From Nitrosopumilaceae archaeon (GTDB taxonomy: Archaea; Thermoproteota; Nitrososphaeria; Nitrososphaerales; Nitrosopumilaceae): a stretch of 44,798 bases of DNA. The notes under the pieces were generated by a model that worked only from the letters and a program-made list of their open reading frames with translations, was not told the origin of the DNA and did no database searches. Below are positions 1 to 8,866 of this stretch, one piece after another. Positions within the stretch are counted from its first letter, which is position 1. Every line of letters starts with the position of its first letter. Made by a program: the position numbers and the translations under genes. The stretch spans positions 1 to 44,798 of the forward strand of contig JAJEHG010000058.1 of NCBI GenBank assembly GCA_022823825.1. Direction: 5' to 3'.

Positions 1-20
1 TTATTGGCTCCGTCCATCCC

Positions 21-28
21 TATAAATT
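21..28 (+). promoter_or_regulatory. TATA box for the first gene
   Basis: TATAAATT, centred about 25 bases before the TTG at 49. This is the spacing seen for many other genes here, so it supports TTG as a leaderless start. Confidence 0.6.
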
Positions 29-48
29 AGATCATATTAATCTGCCAG

Positions 49-1293
49 TTGGCTGGGCTGGCACGACGAATATCGTCATTCGGTACCAACCTCGGTTATA
101 GCTACTATTATGGATCGGACCAGGACACCGCGCCCGCCGACGACAACGCACCGCGGCAGCTGGTGCTGCTGTCCGAAGAGATTGCCACGTACGTGGACGC
201 AAACGGCGTCTACACCATAACGGGCAACGTAAAGAACGGACACCCGTGGGATGCGAGGCCCCTGCTGTCCCTGCATATGTCAGACGAATCCGGTGCGTAC
301 GAGATAGAGGTGCCGTACGGCGCGATACCCGCGGGAGGGGAGCTCCCGTTCAGGGTAAAGGTGCCCGACGCGTCGCCTCACGCGGAGCTGGCAGGATACG
401 ACATGGCGCCGGCAGCCGGCGTCGCGCGTACTGTTACGCTTGACGTGCTGTACGACCACACCCTGGTGGTGCACCCCGGCGGGCGCCTGTCGGGACTTGC
501 GATAAACTCCGGCAGCTATACGCTGGAGGATCCGGTGCTGTGGGCCGTCGTCCACGGGGATACCGCGGTGCTCGACGCGGCCCGCAGCGAGCCGCTCGGG
601 GCAGTCGCGCCGGGGCAGACCGTGCCGTTCGAGATGCGCGCCGACCCGTCGATTTCCGGCGTCTCATACTACAGCTGCTTTGCCCCATCCTCTGACTCCG
701 TGCACCCCCTGACGGCGCAGCGCGGCGACCAAAAGTACCTGATGCGGTACGAGTCGGGGGCCTGGCTTTACAGGCCCGTCTTTGCAGAGGACGGGCTCAG
801 CGTCGAGATACAGAGCACGAACAGCTACCCATTTGAGACGTTCGCGACAGTAGAGATACCGCCCGTCACGCGCTCTGAGTCGTTTGAGGTGTACAGGAAC
901 GGCGAGGCCGTCAACCACACGCAGCGCGCCGACGACATGGGGCTGTGGCACGTCTCCTTTGACGTGCGCGGCCACTCCCAGGACGTCTATACGATACGCG
1001 GCTTTGAGCGGGGCGAGACGCTGCCCCCCCTGCTGGCCGACTACATACGGCAGGACATGTGGGCGTGGGCGTCCGGGGACGCCCCGGACAGGACGGCATA
1101 CACCGCACTACTGCTGTTGTCAGAGCACTCGCTGCTGCCGGAGCCCCTGCCCCCCGACGAGCAGTCGGGGCCGTCCATACCGGACTGGGTCGCAACCCTT
1201 CTCACATGGTGGGAGTCCGGCGCGGTCAGCGACGACAGCGCCATGGCGGCCCTGTCGCACCTGATGGAGACGGGACTGATCAGGCCCGGCTGA
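49..1293 (+). CDS. Thaumarchaeal beta-rich repeat-family protein, probably exported or surface
   Basis: A 414-residue protein that I cannot assign to an enzyme family. The body is beta-rich and reads like consecutive immunoglobulin-like or FxLD-type segments. The last 35 residues match a short domain I recognise from many Nitrosopumilus exported proteins: IPDW, then a WW pair, a G-x-x-x-DD stretch, and a closing L-I motif (here IPDWVATLLTWWESG). The frame is closed by a stop at 28-30, and the only early start is TTG at 49, sitting 25 bases after a TATA box. Oddly, no signal peptide is visible at this N-terminus, so either the start region is mutated or export uses another route. The C-terminal domain assignment is by pattern recall only. 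Confidence 0.7.
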   Translation: MAGLARRISSFGTNLGYSYYYGSDQDTAPADDNAPRQLVLLSEEIATYVDANGVYTITGNVKNGHPWDARPLLSLHMSDESGAYEIEVPYGAIPAGGELPFRVKVPDASPHAELAGYDMAPAAGVARTVTLDVLYDHTLVVHPGGRLSGLAINSGSYTLEDPVLWAVVHGDTAVLDAARSEPLGAVAPGQTVPFEMRADPSISGVSYYSCFAPSSDSVHPLTAQRGDQKYLMRYESGAWLYRPVFAEDGLSVEIQSTNSYPFETFATVEIPPVTRSESFEVYRNGEAVNHTQRADDMGLWHVSFDVRGHSQDVYTIRGFERGETLPPLLADYIRQDMWAWASGDAPDRTAYTALLLLSEHSLLPEPLPPDEQSGPSIPDWVATLLTWWESGAVSDDSAMAALSHLMETGLIRPG

Positions 1294-1372
1294 CGGCCCG
1301 CGTGGGTTTACATCCAAGGCCCCTGCGCGGTGTTGCTGCCCACGGGCGCAGGCATGCCGGCGCATGCAAACA

Positions 1373-1382
1373 GACTAAATAT
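1373..1382 (+). promoter_or_regulatory. TATA box for GAPDH
   Basis: ACTAAATATC; its TAAATA core is centred 25-26 bases before ATG 1404. This supports a leaderless GAPDH mRNA and argues against the longer in-frame upstream reading. Confidence 0.6.
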
Positions 1383-1403
1383 CCCACGCCCCGGTTCATC
1401 GGC

Positions 1404-2513
1404 ATGAAACGAGTCTTTGTAAACGGGTACGGCTCGATAGGAAGCAGGCTTGCGTCGTTCCTGCTCGACGACCCGGAACTTGAGGTCACCGGGGTGGGCA
1501 AGCAGTCTCCGGACTCCAAGGTGGCAGAGGCCGCCGCAAGGGGAATCGACGTGTACGTGCCCGAGTCCAGACTGCCGGACTTTGAGGGGCACGGCGGCGT
1601 GAGGGGCACCATAAAGTCGGCCCTTGCAAAGTCCGACATTGTAATAGACGCGTCGCCGGGCGGGTGCGGGTACGCAAACAAGACGGGCCTATACGAGCCG
1701 GGCGGCATACCGGCCATATACCAGGGCGGCGAGTCGATCGAGGGCCCTGAGGCGGTGTCAGACCTGCTGTTCAACTCCCGAACCAATTATGACAGGGCGA
1801 TAAACGCGAGACACGTCATGCAGGGAAGCTGCAACGTGACCGGAATGGGTCGCATGCTGGTGCCCCTGCGCAACGCGTACGGGGACGGCATAAGTCGCAT
1901 CGACGTGACGCTGATCCGGAGGTGGGCCGACATCGAGCAGGCAGACAAGGAGGTTCCCGACACGATAGAGATGACAGAGGCGCCGCACCACGGCCGCGAC
2001 GTCATGGCGACGCTTGGTCCCAGCGGGAGCGGTGACGACAGAGGCGCTGGCAAGACCGCTCCGCCGCCGCCCCAGCTGCACGTCAGGGCCGTAAAGGTGC
2101 CCACGCGGCAGATGCACCTGCACGTAATGGACGTGCGCTTTTCCCGCGAGGCGGCCGAGTCGGGAGCCATGCCGGACGCCGCAGAACTGCACGGGCTCCT
2201 GGAGGGGGAGCCGGGGATCGCCATACTTCGCAGGGCAAAAGGCACGGCCGAGATACGGGAGTGCGCTAGGAAGATGGGGTTCAGCTTTGTGGATACAAAC
2301 CTCGTGCACGTGCACGCGAACATGACGGAGGTGCACGGCGACACCATACAGGTGATGTACTCGGACGACCAGACCGGCATCGTGATCCCGGAAAACCACA
2401 TGCTGCTGCAGGCCATGGCAATGGGCAGGCCATACGAGGAGGCCGCTGCCCACACGGAGAAGGTGTTCCACATGGCAGAAAAGAAGCGCATACTGCAGGA
2501 GACGTTTGCATAA
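1404..2513 (+). CDS. gap: Type II (archaeal) glyceraldehyde-3-phosphate dehydrogenase
   Basis: Interconverts glyceraldehyde-3-phosphate and 1,3-bisphosphoglycerate with NAD(P). In an autotrophic ammonia oxidiser it would run mainly in the gluconeogenic direction. The 369 residues start MKRVFVNGYGSIGSRLA, with the Rossmann glycine motif at residues 8-13. The catalytic cysteine is C143 in GSCNVTGMGR, and the PHHGRDV motif of archaeal enzymes follows. A proline-rich insertion of about 20 residues (GKTAPPPPQ) lies after it and makes the protein slightly longer than the usual 335-345 residues. The frame stays open upstream to about 1059, but the TATA box and the family N-terminus place the start at 1404. 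It stands alone and is followed by a convergent gene 27 bases on. Confidence 0.95.
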   Translation: MKRVFVNGYGSIGSRLASFLLDDPELEVTGVGKQSPDSKVAEAAARGIDVYVPESRLPDFEGHGGVRGTIKSALAKSDIVIDASPGGCGYANKTGLYEPGGIPAIYQGGESIEGPEAVSDLLFNSRTNYDRAINARHVMQGSCNVTGMGRMLVPLRNAYGDGISRIDVTLIRRWADIEQADKEVPDTIEMTEAPHHGRDVMATLGPSGSGDDRGAGKTAPPPPQLHVRAVKVPTRQMHLHVMDVRFSREAAESGAMPDAAELHGLLEGEPGIAILRRAKGTAEIRECARKMGFSFVDTNLVHVHANMTEVHGDTIQVMYSDDQTGIVIPENHMLLQAMAMGRPYEEAAAHTEKVFHMAEKKRILQETFA

Positions 2514-2540
2514 ACCGGCGCGTATCGAGCGCGGGGCGCA

Positions 2541-3836
2541 TCATGCGCCGTTGCCGTTCTTTGACGCGGTACCGCCTGCTGCCGCCTCCGAGATCCTCTC
2601 TATCCGGACCTTTTGCGGGACGTTCCTTGAGGTCTTCTCGACTATTATGCGCAGCCCCCCCACCTCCACCTTGTCGCCGGCCTGCGGTATGTCCTGCAGC
2701 TTTTCGTGCAGCAGCCCGCTGAGCGACGCATAGTCGTCGCCCTCGGGGACGCTAGCCCTGAACGCCTCGTTTATCACGTCGATCTCGATGTCCCCGTCCG
2801 CGATTATGGTGTCCGCGTCGACGCGCGTGTACTTTGCGCGCCGCGCGGCGTCCGTCTCGTCCTCAATCTCGCCGACGATCTCCTCAAGCAGATCCTCAAG
2901 CGTCACCAGCCCCTCCACGCCGCCGTGCTCGTCCACCACTATGGCCATGTGCGTCTGCCGCCCCTGCATCTCGCGCAAAAGGGCGCTTATCGTCTTCTCC
3001 TGCGACGCGAACACGGCCTCGCGCGATATCTTGTCGAGCCTGGCCATCTTGTTGTCGCGCTCCAGCTCCCTGAGCACGTCCCTGACGTGTATGAAGCCCA
3101 CGATGTCGTCCGCAGAGTCTCCGTATATCGGTATCCTCGAGTGGCCGCTGCGGTTGATCTCCGGGAGCGCCTCGAAGAGCATCATCCTTGCGTTTAGCGC
3201 GAACATCTTTGTGCGCGGCGTCATAACGGCGCGTATCACCGTGTCGTCAAAGCTCAGGGCCCCGTGGAGCATGTCAACCTCCTCCTTTTCCAGGGCCTTC
3301 TCCTTGCGGCCCTGCTCTATCACGCCCCGTATCTCCTCCTCGGTTATGGGGGGAGGGGAGTCGCTGCTGCCCGTCAGGCGCACCACGCGTTTCGTTATCA
3401 TCTCAAAGAACTTTACCACGGGGTACAGCGCGTAGCTGAACCCGAGCAGGACGGGCGCGTACCTGAGCGCGATCTTTGCCGCGTTCGCGTTGCAGTACGT
3501 CTTTGGCGTGATCTCGCCGAATATCAGTATGAGGAAGGTCATAACCCCAATAGCGATCCCGAGTCCCTCGTTTCCAAACAGCCTGATTGCGACGCTGGTG
3601 GCAAGTGCCGAGGCCCCCACGTTGACCAGGTTGTTTCCCAGGTTGACGCTTGACATCATCCACCCCGGGTTGGACTTTAGGCGGTGCAGCGCCTTTGAGC
3701 CCTTTTTTCCCTCCGAGAGCATCTGCTCCACCGCGGACATGCGGACGCCAACCAGGGCCACCTCGAGCCCGCTGAAGAACCCGGACAGCCCCAGGAGCGC
3801 CGCGAGCGCGGCGGCCTCGACCCAGATGTCTACCAT
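2541..3836 (-). CDS. DUF21-CBS-CorC/HlyC membrane protein (CNNM/CorB family)
   Basis: A 431-residue integral membrane protein of the CNNM/CorB/HlyC family, whose members are tied to magnesium or cation efflux. The DUF21 domain spans about residues 1-170, with several membrane helices and the motif GEITPKTYCNANA. Two CBS domains follow (about 190-315), with the family hallmarks VMTPRTKM and VDEHGGVEGLVTLEDLLEEI. A CorC/HlyC C-terminal domain ends near residue 415, then a short Ala/Gly/Asn tail. I chose ATG at 3836 because GGAGG lies nine bases upstream and the protein then begins directly with the first helix. An upstream in-frame start at 3923 would add a basic, non-family leader. It is convergent with GAPDH and seems monocistronic. 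Confidence 0.9.
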   Translation of the reverse strand: MVDIWVEAAALAALLGLSGFFSGLEVALVGVRMSAVEQMLSEGKKGSKALHRLKSNPGWMMSSVNLGNNLVNVGASALATSVAIRLFGNEGLGIAIGVMTFLILIFGEITPKTYCNANAAKIALRYAPVLLGFSYALYPVVKFFEMITKRVVRLTGSSDSPPPITEEEIRGVIEQGRKEKALEKEEVDMLHGALSFDDTVIRAVMTPRTKMFALNARMMLFEALPEINRSGHSRIPIYGDSADDIVGFIHVRDVLRELERDNKMARLDKISREAVFASQEKTISALLREMQGRQTHMAIVVDEHGGVEGLVTLEDLLEEIVGEIEDETDAARRAKYTRVDADTIIADGDIEIDVINEAFRASVPEGDDYASLSGLLHEKLQDIPQAGDKVEVGGLRIIVEKTSRNVPQKVRIERISEAAAGGTASKNGNGA

Positions 3837-4770
3837 GCGGCGGCGCCTCCCCAGACTATTGCGGATCTCGCGGTAGTGTGTTTTTTCGATAACGCGCGCA
3901 TGCCGCATGAGGTGGCGCGGCACGGCGCCCGCGCTACGGCCCTGCGAGTCATGACAGAGGCATCAGGAGAAACTATGGCGATGTCCATCTATTGCTCCAA
4001 CACCATCGTACCTGTCGCCGCTGCAGCAGCAGTAGTAGCTGTCACCGCCCCTGTATTTGACACGCCCTTATCATCTTTCATAACTGTCACAACAATCGAT
4101 CCCGTCCAGACATGCCGGCATCGCGCGCAGTCGCGGCGCCTGTGCGCGCACGCGTCATTCTGTCTGCTACTCCGCGGCTCCTACATACACGAGTCGTCGG
4201 AGGGCTGCAAGTTAGTCTGTTGCCAGTGCGTTGCGCTGCGTGCGGCATTCCCAAGATCAATTTGTAACGGCGCCGGATTCATATATTGATTGCGCTGTGG
4301 CGAGAGGTCATGATGCGCAGCACAGCGCCGACCAGTACGCGGCCACCGAGTCGTGCGTCCAATCGGTTAGCATCCGGTATACACGCCCCCGCGTCGAGAA
4401 CACCGTGCAGAGAGGTGCTGCCGGCGCCGTACGTACTGTAAGACTCGCGAGCCGGGAGAGGAATTCATCCGGACGGATGGCAACATATAGTATCACGTTT
4501 GGAGGGGAGATTATGGCTTAAGGCTCCGCGCGATTCCCAAAACACTACGTTTCTGGCATTCGGGAAAGCTTCGCGCTCCCGCCTTGGGATGAGCAGAAAA
4601 TCTTTCCATGTCACGCGATAAAGGTCGTTTTCCTTGAGCAGGCTTTCGTAAGAGTGCTCGGAGCGGAGTAGAGACAACTGGCCCTGCAGGATATGAGAGG
4701 ATGACGTTGTATACATGCCGCCGGCTGAGTTCGCAGTCCGGGAGAGGGAGGGGGGAGAGGAAAAGAAGAA
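3837..4770. other. Long gap with no convincing gene
   Basis: About 930 bases between divergent genes. I see no tRNA-like cloverleaf and no frame with protein-like composition over a useful length. One candidate relic is at 4481-4521: an AT-rich CATATAGTATC, then GGAGGGGAG, then ATG GCT TAA, a strong-looking ribosome site that leads into a two-codon frame. On the minus strand, 4540-4680 reads as a peptide with fairly normal composition (for example ENDLYRVTWKDFLLIP) but with no family match that I know, so it may be a decayed gene. Confidence 0.5.
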
Positions 4771-5412
4771 ATGACTCGCAGCATTTCCAGTGTCATGCAA
4801 AAAGCGTTCTCAATCCACAAAGTCCAGCTCGCTTTTATTATTGCTGCATCATTGTTGATTGGAGGTTCCGTGTTTCTGGCGGCAGACACATATGCGATGT
4901 CGCTCTACAAGCAGATTCAGAACAGGGCCGAAGGCCAGACGCTCTATTGCAACAATCCCGATCATCTGATGGTTCTACGAGCCAGCCTGAAACTTGCCTG
5001 CGTGTATCCGGAGACGGCCGCCAAAAAATCGTGGCAACCGGTGGTTATCGACGATGACGGTAACGTGACCGTAAGTGGCTCGACAAGCGTCAGGGCCCAC
5101 GAAGAGGATCACCGCATTACATATACGGTGATCGAAGGCAGGCTGGTCGACGCGTGGTATGACGATTACCTGAATTCCATAGTCCTAGAGGTCAATTCCC
5201 GGGGCGGCGGAGGGATGGAATTGTTGGTGCCCAAGCAGCTCTTTGAGGAACAGGGCAGCTTTTTCATGGTCCTAGTGGACGGTGATGAAGTAGTATTCAC
5301 GAACCTGCAAGACGGACACAGCTACCTGTTACAGTTCAATTTTACACGCCCCGACCCCCTTGTTGAGATATTCCGGGCAGTACTAATCAGCGAGCTGGAT
5401 CCGCCCAAGTGA
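4771..5412 (+). CDS. Single-pass exported protein with thaumarchaeal beta domain
   Basis: Of unknown function, 213 residues. An N-terminal hydrophobic segment (residues 20-37, VQLAFIIAASLLIGGSVF) would be a signal anchor or signal peptide, and the rest would face outside. Residues 115-200 fit a domain I recall in many exported thaumarchaeal proteins: ITYTVIEGRLVDAWYDD, then S-I-V-L-E-V, then a strand pair ending LVPKQL, then FFMVLVDGDEVVF. Two cysteines (in LYCNN and LACVYP) lie just after the membrane segment and could pair. The start has a purine-rich GGGGGAGAGG ten bases upstream. A second ATG at 4795 is a possible alternative. The gene is isolated, between two gaps. Confidence 0.75.
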   Translation: MTRSISSVMQKAFSIHKVQLAFIIAASLLIGGSVFLAADTYAMSLYKQIQNRAEGQTLYCNNPDHLMVLRASLKLACVYPETAAKKSWQPVVIDDDGNVTVSGSTSVRAHEEDHRITYTVIEGRLVDAWYDDYLNSIVLEVNSRGGGGMELLVPKQLFEEQGSFFMVLVDGDEVVFTNLQDGHSYLLQFNFTRPDPLVEIFRAVLISELDPPK

Positions 5413-5752
5413 TAGCGCCTTGGACATAAAAAAGAAGGGGCTGCCCGTGTGCTCTTTTCCCTTCATTCGGCCACAGGCCTCCGGGAATATACGCCCGATC
5501 ATGACAGGGGCAAGCGTGCTGGCAGCGGCAGCAGGAGCCGTCCGACTCGGGTTTGACGGCCAGACAGCCTTGAGGAAAATCCACAACAGGTGCAGACGAC
5601 ATTTCGGGGTTTCGAGGCCTTTGCGCGCATGCAGGTCACGTCGATCACGTTTCTTTTTCCCCATCTGCTACCACCGCAACACAGACAGAAGCCGCCCCTG
5701 CTGTCGCAAATAGCTAATCCTTCCCATAACATGGTTAACCACTCTGCAAAAG
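5413..5752. other. Intergenic stretch before the ribosomal operon
   Basis: About 340 bases with no supported gene. Open frames on both strands are short and of shadow-like composition. Its downstream end carries the ribosomal-operon promoter. Confidence 0.5.
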
Positions 5753-5762
5753 GGTTTAAAAG
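5753..5762 (+). promoter_or_regulatory. TATA box of the ribosomal-protein operon
   Basis: GGTTTAAAAG, centred 28-29 bases before the L3 start codon. The L3 end of the transcript would be leaderless or carry only a few leader bases. Confidence 0.65.
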
Positions 5763-5786
5763 AGGCGGAAATTTCACGCCTCAAGC

Positions 5787-6920
5787 ATGGGTGCAAGAAA
5801 GAGACACTCGCCGCGGCGCGGAAGCCTGGCCTACTCGCCGCGCGCAAGGGCCAAGAGCATGGAGGCCCGCATAAGGGCGTGGCCCGAGGTCGACGGGGCA
5901 GAGGAGCCCCGCATACTGGCGCACTGCGGCTTCAAGGCCGGCTGCGTGCAGATAGTGAGCATTGACGACAGGGAGAAGGTGCCCAACGCCGGCAAGCAGC
6001 TTGTGAGCCTGGGGACGGTCCTTGCGACCCCGCCGGTGCTGATACTTGGCATGCGCGGCTATGCAAGGGACGCCGCACGCGGGCTGTACGCGGCATTCGA
6101 CGTGTACGCGGAGGACATGCCGCGCGAGATGGCAAAGGTTGTAAAGATGAAGAACGGGGACGAGAACGCACTCAAGAACGCAGAGGCGTCGCTGGGCCGC
6201 ATAACTGAAATGTACGCGATACTGGCAGTCTCGCCGAGGCAGGCGGGGCTGGAGCAGAAGAACCCGTACATCTTCGAGGGCATGGTGGGCGGCGGCAGCA
6301 TCGCGCAGCAGTTTGAGTATTTGAGTGGGATGCTCGGCAAGCAGGTCAGCATATCAGACACGTTTGAGGCAGGCTCCAGCGTGGACGTGGCGGCCATCAC
6401 AAAGGGCAAGGGATGGCAGGGCGTCCTGAAGCGGTGGAACGTAAAGAAAAAGCAGCACAAGTCAAGAAAGACCGTGCGCGAGGTCGGATCGCTTGGGCCC
6501 ATATCGCCGCAGAGCGTCATGTATACGGTTCCAAGGGCGGGACAGTTCGGGTTCCACCAGAGGACCGAATACAACAAGAGGATAATGATAGTGGGCGATG
6601 CGGCCGCAGAGGAGGAGCAGAGGCGGCAGGAGGCAGAGGCGCAGTCCGCCGCTGCTGCTGCTGCCGCAGACTCAAAAAAGTCCGACGGCGCAAAAAGGCG
6701 CAGGGGCTCAAGCTCCCAATTCGCACAGCAGCAGCAGCGGCAGAGCAAGGGCATCAACCCGGCCGGGGGCTACAAGCACTTTGGGCTGGTAAAGGGCGAG
6801 TACGTAATACTAAAGGGATCGGTTCCCGGGACGTACAGGAGGCTTGTCAAGCTGCGAAGCCAGGTCAGAAACAAGCCCTCCAAGATCTCAAAGCCCAACA
6901 TACTGGAGGTCGTGGTATAG
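5787..6920 (+). CDS. rpl3: Ribosomal protein L3 (uL3)
   Basis: Large-subunit protein that binds 23S rRNA near the peptidyl-transferase centre. The 377 residues are a little longer than most archaeal L3 (about 330-350). The archaeal start MGARKRHSPRRGSLAYSPR is followed by the conserved EQKNPY segment and the signature FHQRTEYNKRIM (near residue 260). The extra length is a low-complexity insert around residues 277-318, rich in Ala, Glu, Gln and Ser, inside the C-terminal half. It is the first gene of a long plus-strand ribosomal block, and its stop codon overlaps the GTG start of L4 by one base. Confidence 0.96.
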   Translation: MGARKRHSPRRGSLAYSPRARAKSMEARIRAWPEVDGAEEPRILAHCGFKAGCVQIVSIDDREKVPNAGKQLVSLGTVLATPPVLILGMRGYARDAARGLYAAFDVYAEDMPREMAKVVKMKNGDENALKNAEASLGRITEMYAILAVSPRQAGLEQKNPYIFEGMVGGGSIAQQFEYLSGMLGKQVSISDTFEAGSSVDVAAITKGKGWQGVLKRWNVKKKQHKSRKTVREVGSLGPISPQSVMYTVPRAGQFGFHQRTEYNKRIMIVGDAAAEEEQRRQEAEAQSAAAAAAADSKKSDGAKRRRGSSSQFAQQQQRQSKGINPAGGYKHFGLVKGEYVILKGSVPGTYRRLVKLRSQVRNKPSKISKPNILEVVV

Positions 6921-7882
6921 TGGCCCGGGGCAGTACAGGCGCGGCAGCCGCGGCAGTCTCCGTGATCCCGGCCAGCGGCGAGGTGCCCGCCGCAGGCGGC
7001 GGCAACGGCTCTGCGCTGCCACTGCCGCCGATATTCCAGACGCCGTTCAGGCCCGACCTGATACACAAGGCGTTCGTGCATTTGTCCTCGCACTCCTTCC
7101 AGCCGCAGGGAAGGCACCCCACGGCAGGCATGGACGTGGTGGCAGACACCAACGATCCGCCGACCGGAAGGGGCATTGCGCGCATTGCAAGGGCCCGCGG
7201 GGGCGGCGGAAGGCGCCGCGGCGAGGGCGCAGAGGTCGCGTCGACCAGGGGCGGAAGGCAGGCCCACCCGCCGGCCGCAGAAAAGACCATTTTCAAAAAA
7301 CTCAACAAAAAGGAGGGCAGGCTGGCGTTCTGCTCCGCGGTCGCGGCTACGGCATCCAGGAGGATCGTCGAGTCGAGAGGGCACAAAGTCGCAGGGTACG
7401 CGGACGATATGAGCGGAAGCTTTCCAATCGTAATTGAGGACGACATAGAGCGGCATGCCACGACACGCGAGGTGCTGGCGCTCGTCGAAAAGCTCGGGCT
7501 TGGCGACGACGTGGAGCGGCTCAGGGGCCGCAAGGCCCGCTCCGGACGCCCCTCGCTGAGGGGCCGCTCAAAGAAGCGGGGCAAGAGCGTGCTGTTCGTG
7601 GTGGCCGGCGACGGCAACGTGCCGCTGAAGAACGCCGCGGGGGCCCTTCCGGGGGTCGAGGCGCGCGGGGTCTCCGAGCTGAGCGTGCTTGACTTGGCGC
7701 CGGGCTCGGATCCGATAAGGCTCACGGTGTTTACGAGGTCTGCAATAGAGCAGCTCGGTCGCGTAAGATCCGCCCACCTGGACGTGATGGGCATGATAAC
7801 GACGGCACCCGGCGGCAGTGGCGCGGAGGGCGCGAAGCCTGCAGGAAACGACGGCAAACCAGCGGAGGCAGAACAGAAGTGA
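6920..7882 (+). CDS. rpl4: Ribosomal protein L4 (uL4)
   Basis: Large-subunit protein whose long loop lines the exit tunnel. The 320 residues include the archaeal glycine/arginine-rich loop ARGGGGRRRGEGAE followed by TRGGRQAHPP, and the downstream ATASRRIVESRGHKV segment. I place the start at GTG 6920, overlapping the L3 stop by one base, because GGAGGT lies nine bases upstream. The resulting N-terminus carries an Ala/Gly-rich extension of about 30 residues not typical of L4. A second low-complexity tail (Gly/Ala/Lys/Glu) ends the protein. Both could be species-specific. Confidence 0.94.
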   Translation: MARGSTGAAAAAVSVIPASGEVPAAGGGNGSALPLPPIFQTPFRPDLIHKAFVHLSSHSFQPQGRHPTAGMDVVADTNDPPTGRGIARIARARGGGGRRRGEGAEVASTRGGRQAHPPAAEKTIFKKLNKKEGRLAFCSAVAATASRRIVESRGHKVAGYADDMSGSFPIVIEDDIERHATTREVLALVEKLGLGDDVERLRGRKARSGRPSLRGRSKKRGKSVLFVVAGDGNVPLKNAAGALPGVEARGVSELSVLDLAPGSDPIRLTVFTRSAIEQLGRVRSAHLDVMGMITTAPGGSGAEGAKPAGNDGKPAEAEQK

Positions 7883-8172
7883 GCAGCAACGACAAGGCAA
7901 GGGCGATGGACGCCGACACCGCCGCACGCATCATGATCAGGCCCTATGTGACGGAGCGCACATTTGAGATGGTAGAGTCGGAGGCGAAGATCTGCTTTAT
8001 CGTGAGCCGCACGGCGACAAAGCACGAGATTGCGGACGCCATAAAGACGCTGTACGGAAAGACGGCGCGCGACGTCAACACGGCCCGGACCATATACGGT
8101 AAGAAGGCGTTCGTGCAGTTTGAGAACGCGGAAGTGGCAAGGGATCTTGCGACGGACATTGGAATGCTGTGA
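7879..8172 (+). CDS. rpl23: Ribosomal protein L23 (uL23)
   Basis: Large-subunit protein at the exit-tunnel mouth, the usual docking point for SRP. The 97 residues have the family core MIRPYVTERTFEMVE and the loop YGKTARDVNTARTIYGKKAFV. It starts with GTG at 7879, and GTGA overlaps the L4 stop by four bases, a typical coupled start. It is followed not by L2 but by a 290-base gap. Confidence 0.95.
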   Translation: MSSNDKARAMDADTAARIMIRPYVTERTFEMVESEAKICFIVSRTATKHEIADAIKTLYGKTARDVNTARTIYGKKAFVQFENAEVARDLATDIGML

Positions 8173-8459
8173 CTGAGAGTGGCAGGGGCGATGGTGACGA
8201 GGGACGAGATGGCGATGATAATTACACCCATGGCAGTACCCATGGCAGTACCCACGGCCGCAACTGCGGAGACATGCGCGCCCGCCGGAACGCCGGCAGC
8301 CGGCGCCGCATGCCGGCCGCGGCCAGATAATAATTTCATCACATATAATAACCGCCTGCCACGCACGGCCCGCATAATGACTGCAGGTGCATCACATGTG
8401 ACGGACGCCTCGGCAACCGACGCGGCCGCCATCCGGTCCTGGCAAACCAGGGGGGTGCC
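8173..8459. other. Gap where ribosomal L2 is expected
   Basis: In most archaea L2 follows L23 directly, but no L2 remnant is readable here. The gap holds a 12-base tandem repeat (CCCATGGCAGTA, two full copies at 8227-8250 and a degenerate third), then an AT-rich TATA-like site at 8340-8350. Before S19 is a small hairpin, CCTGG-CAAA-CCAGG (8438-8451), whose 3' arm runs into the Shine-Dalgarno stretch. Confidence 0.7.
8340..8350 (+). promoter_or_regulatory. Internal promoter for the S19 half of the operon
   Basis: CACATATAATA is the best TATA match in the gap. A start about 26 bases on (near 8371) would give a leader of roughly 90 bases before S19, unusual in a window where most promoters imply leaderless mRNAs. 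Confidence 0.45.
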
Positions 8460-8465
8460 ATGCAG

Positions 8466-8861
8466 ATGGTAAAGGAGTTCAATTATCGCGGAATACCGCT
8501 CGCCGAGCTGGAGTCGACGTCGCTTGAAAAGGTGTTTACACTGCTGAACTCTAGGCAGCGGCGCTCGCTTACCAGGGGCATAACCGACTCAAAGCGCAAG
8601 CTCATAGAGGAGATAAAGGCCGCCAAGGCCGGAACCCTTACGAACCCCATAAAGACGCACCTCCGCGATCTCATCATCCTGCCCAACATGATAGGCGTCA
8701 CGGTAAATGTGTTTTCCGGCAAGGAGTTCGTACCAGTCCAGCTGAGGCCGGAGATGATCGGCCACTACCTGGGCGAGTACGTGATTACTAACAAAAAGGT
8801 CTCCCACGGCGCGCCCGGCGTCGGGGCCTCGAGGTCAAGCCTCTACGTCCCGCTGAAGTGA
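8466..8861 (+). CDS. rps19: Ribosomal protein S19 (uS19)
   Basis: Small-subunit head protein that contacts tRNA and 16S rRNA. From ATG 8466 it has 131 residues, beginning MVKEFNYRG, with the strong family block THLRDLIILPNMIG and VFSGKEFVPVQLRPEM near the middle and the GEYVITNKKVSHGAPGVGAS end. ATG 8460 is in frame and would add two residues. I prefer 8466 because GGGGGTG (8451-8457) then lies at normal spacing. It seems to be the first gene of a second transcript (see the promoter at 8340). Confidence 0.95.
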   Translation: MVKEFNYRGIPLAELESTSLEKVFTLLNSRQRRSLTRGITDSKRKLIEEIKAAKAGTLTNPIKTHLRDLIILPNMIGVTVNVFSGKEFVPVQLRPEMIGHYLGEYVITNKKVSHGAPGVGASRSSLYVPLK

Positions 8862-8866
8862 TTGTT

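Noticed and set aside
8179-8472. 97-codon frame filling the L23-S19 gap, as a possible L2 replacement
   Set aside because: Composition is driven by the tandem repeat; no r-protein motif and it overlaps the S19 start.
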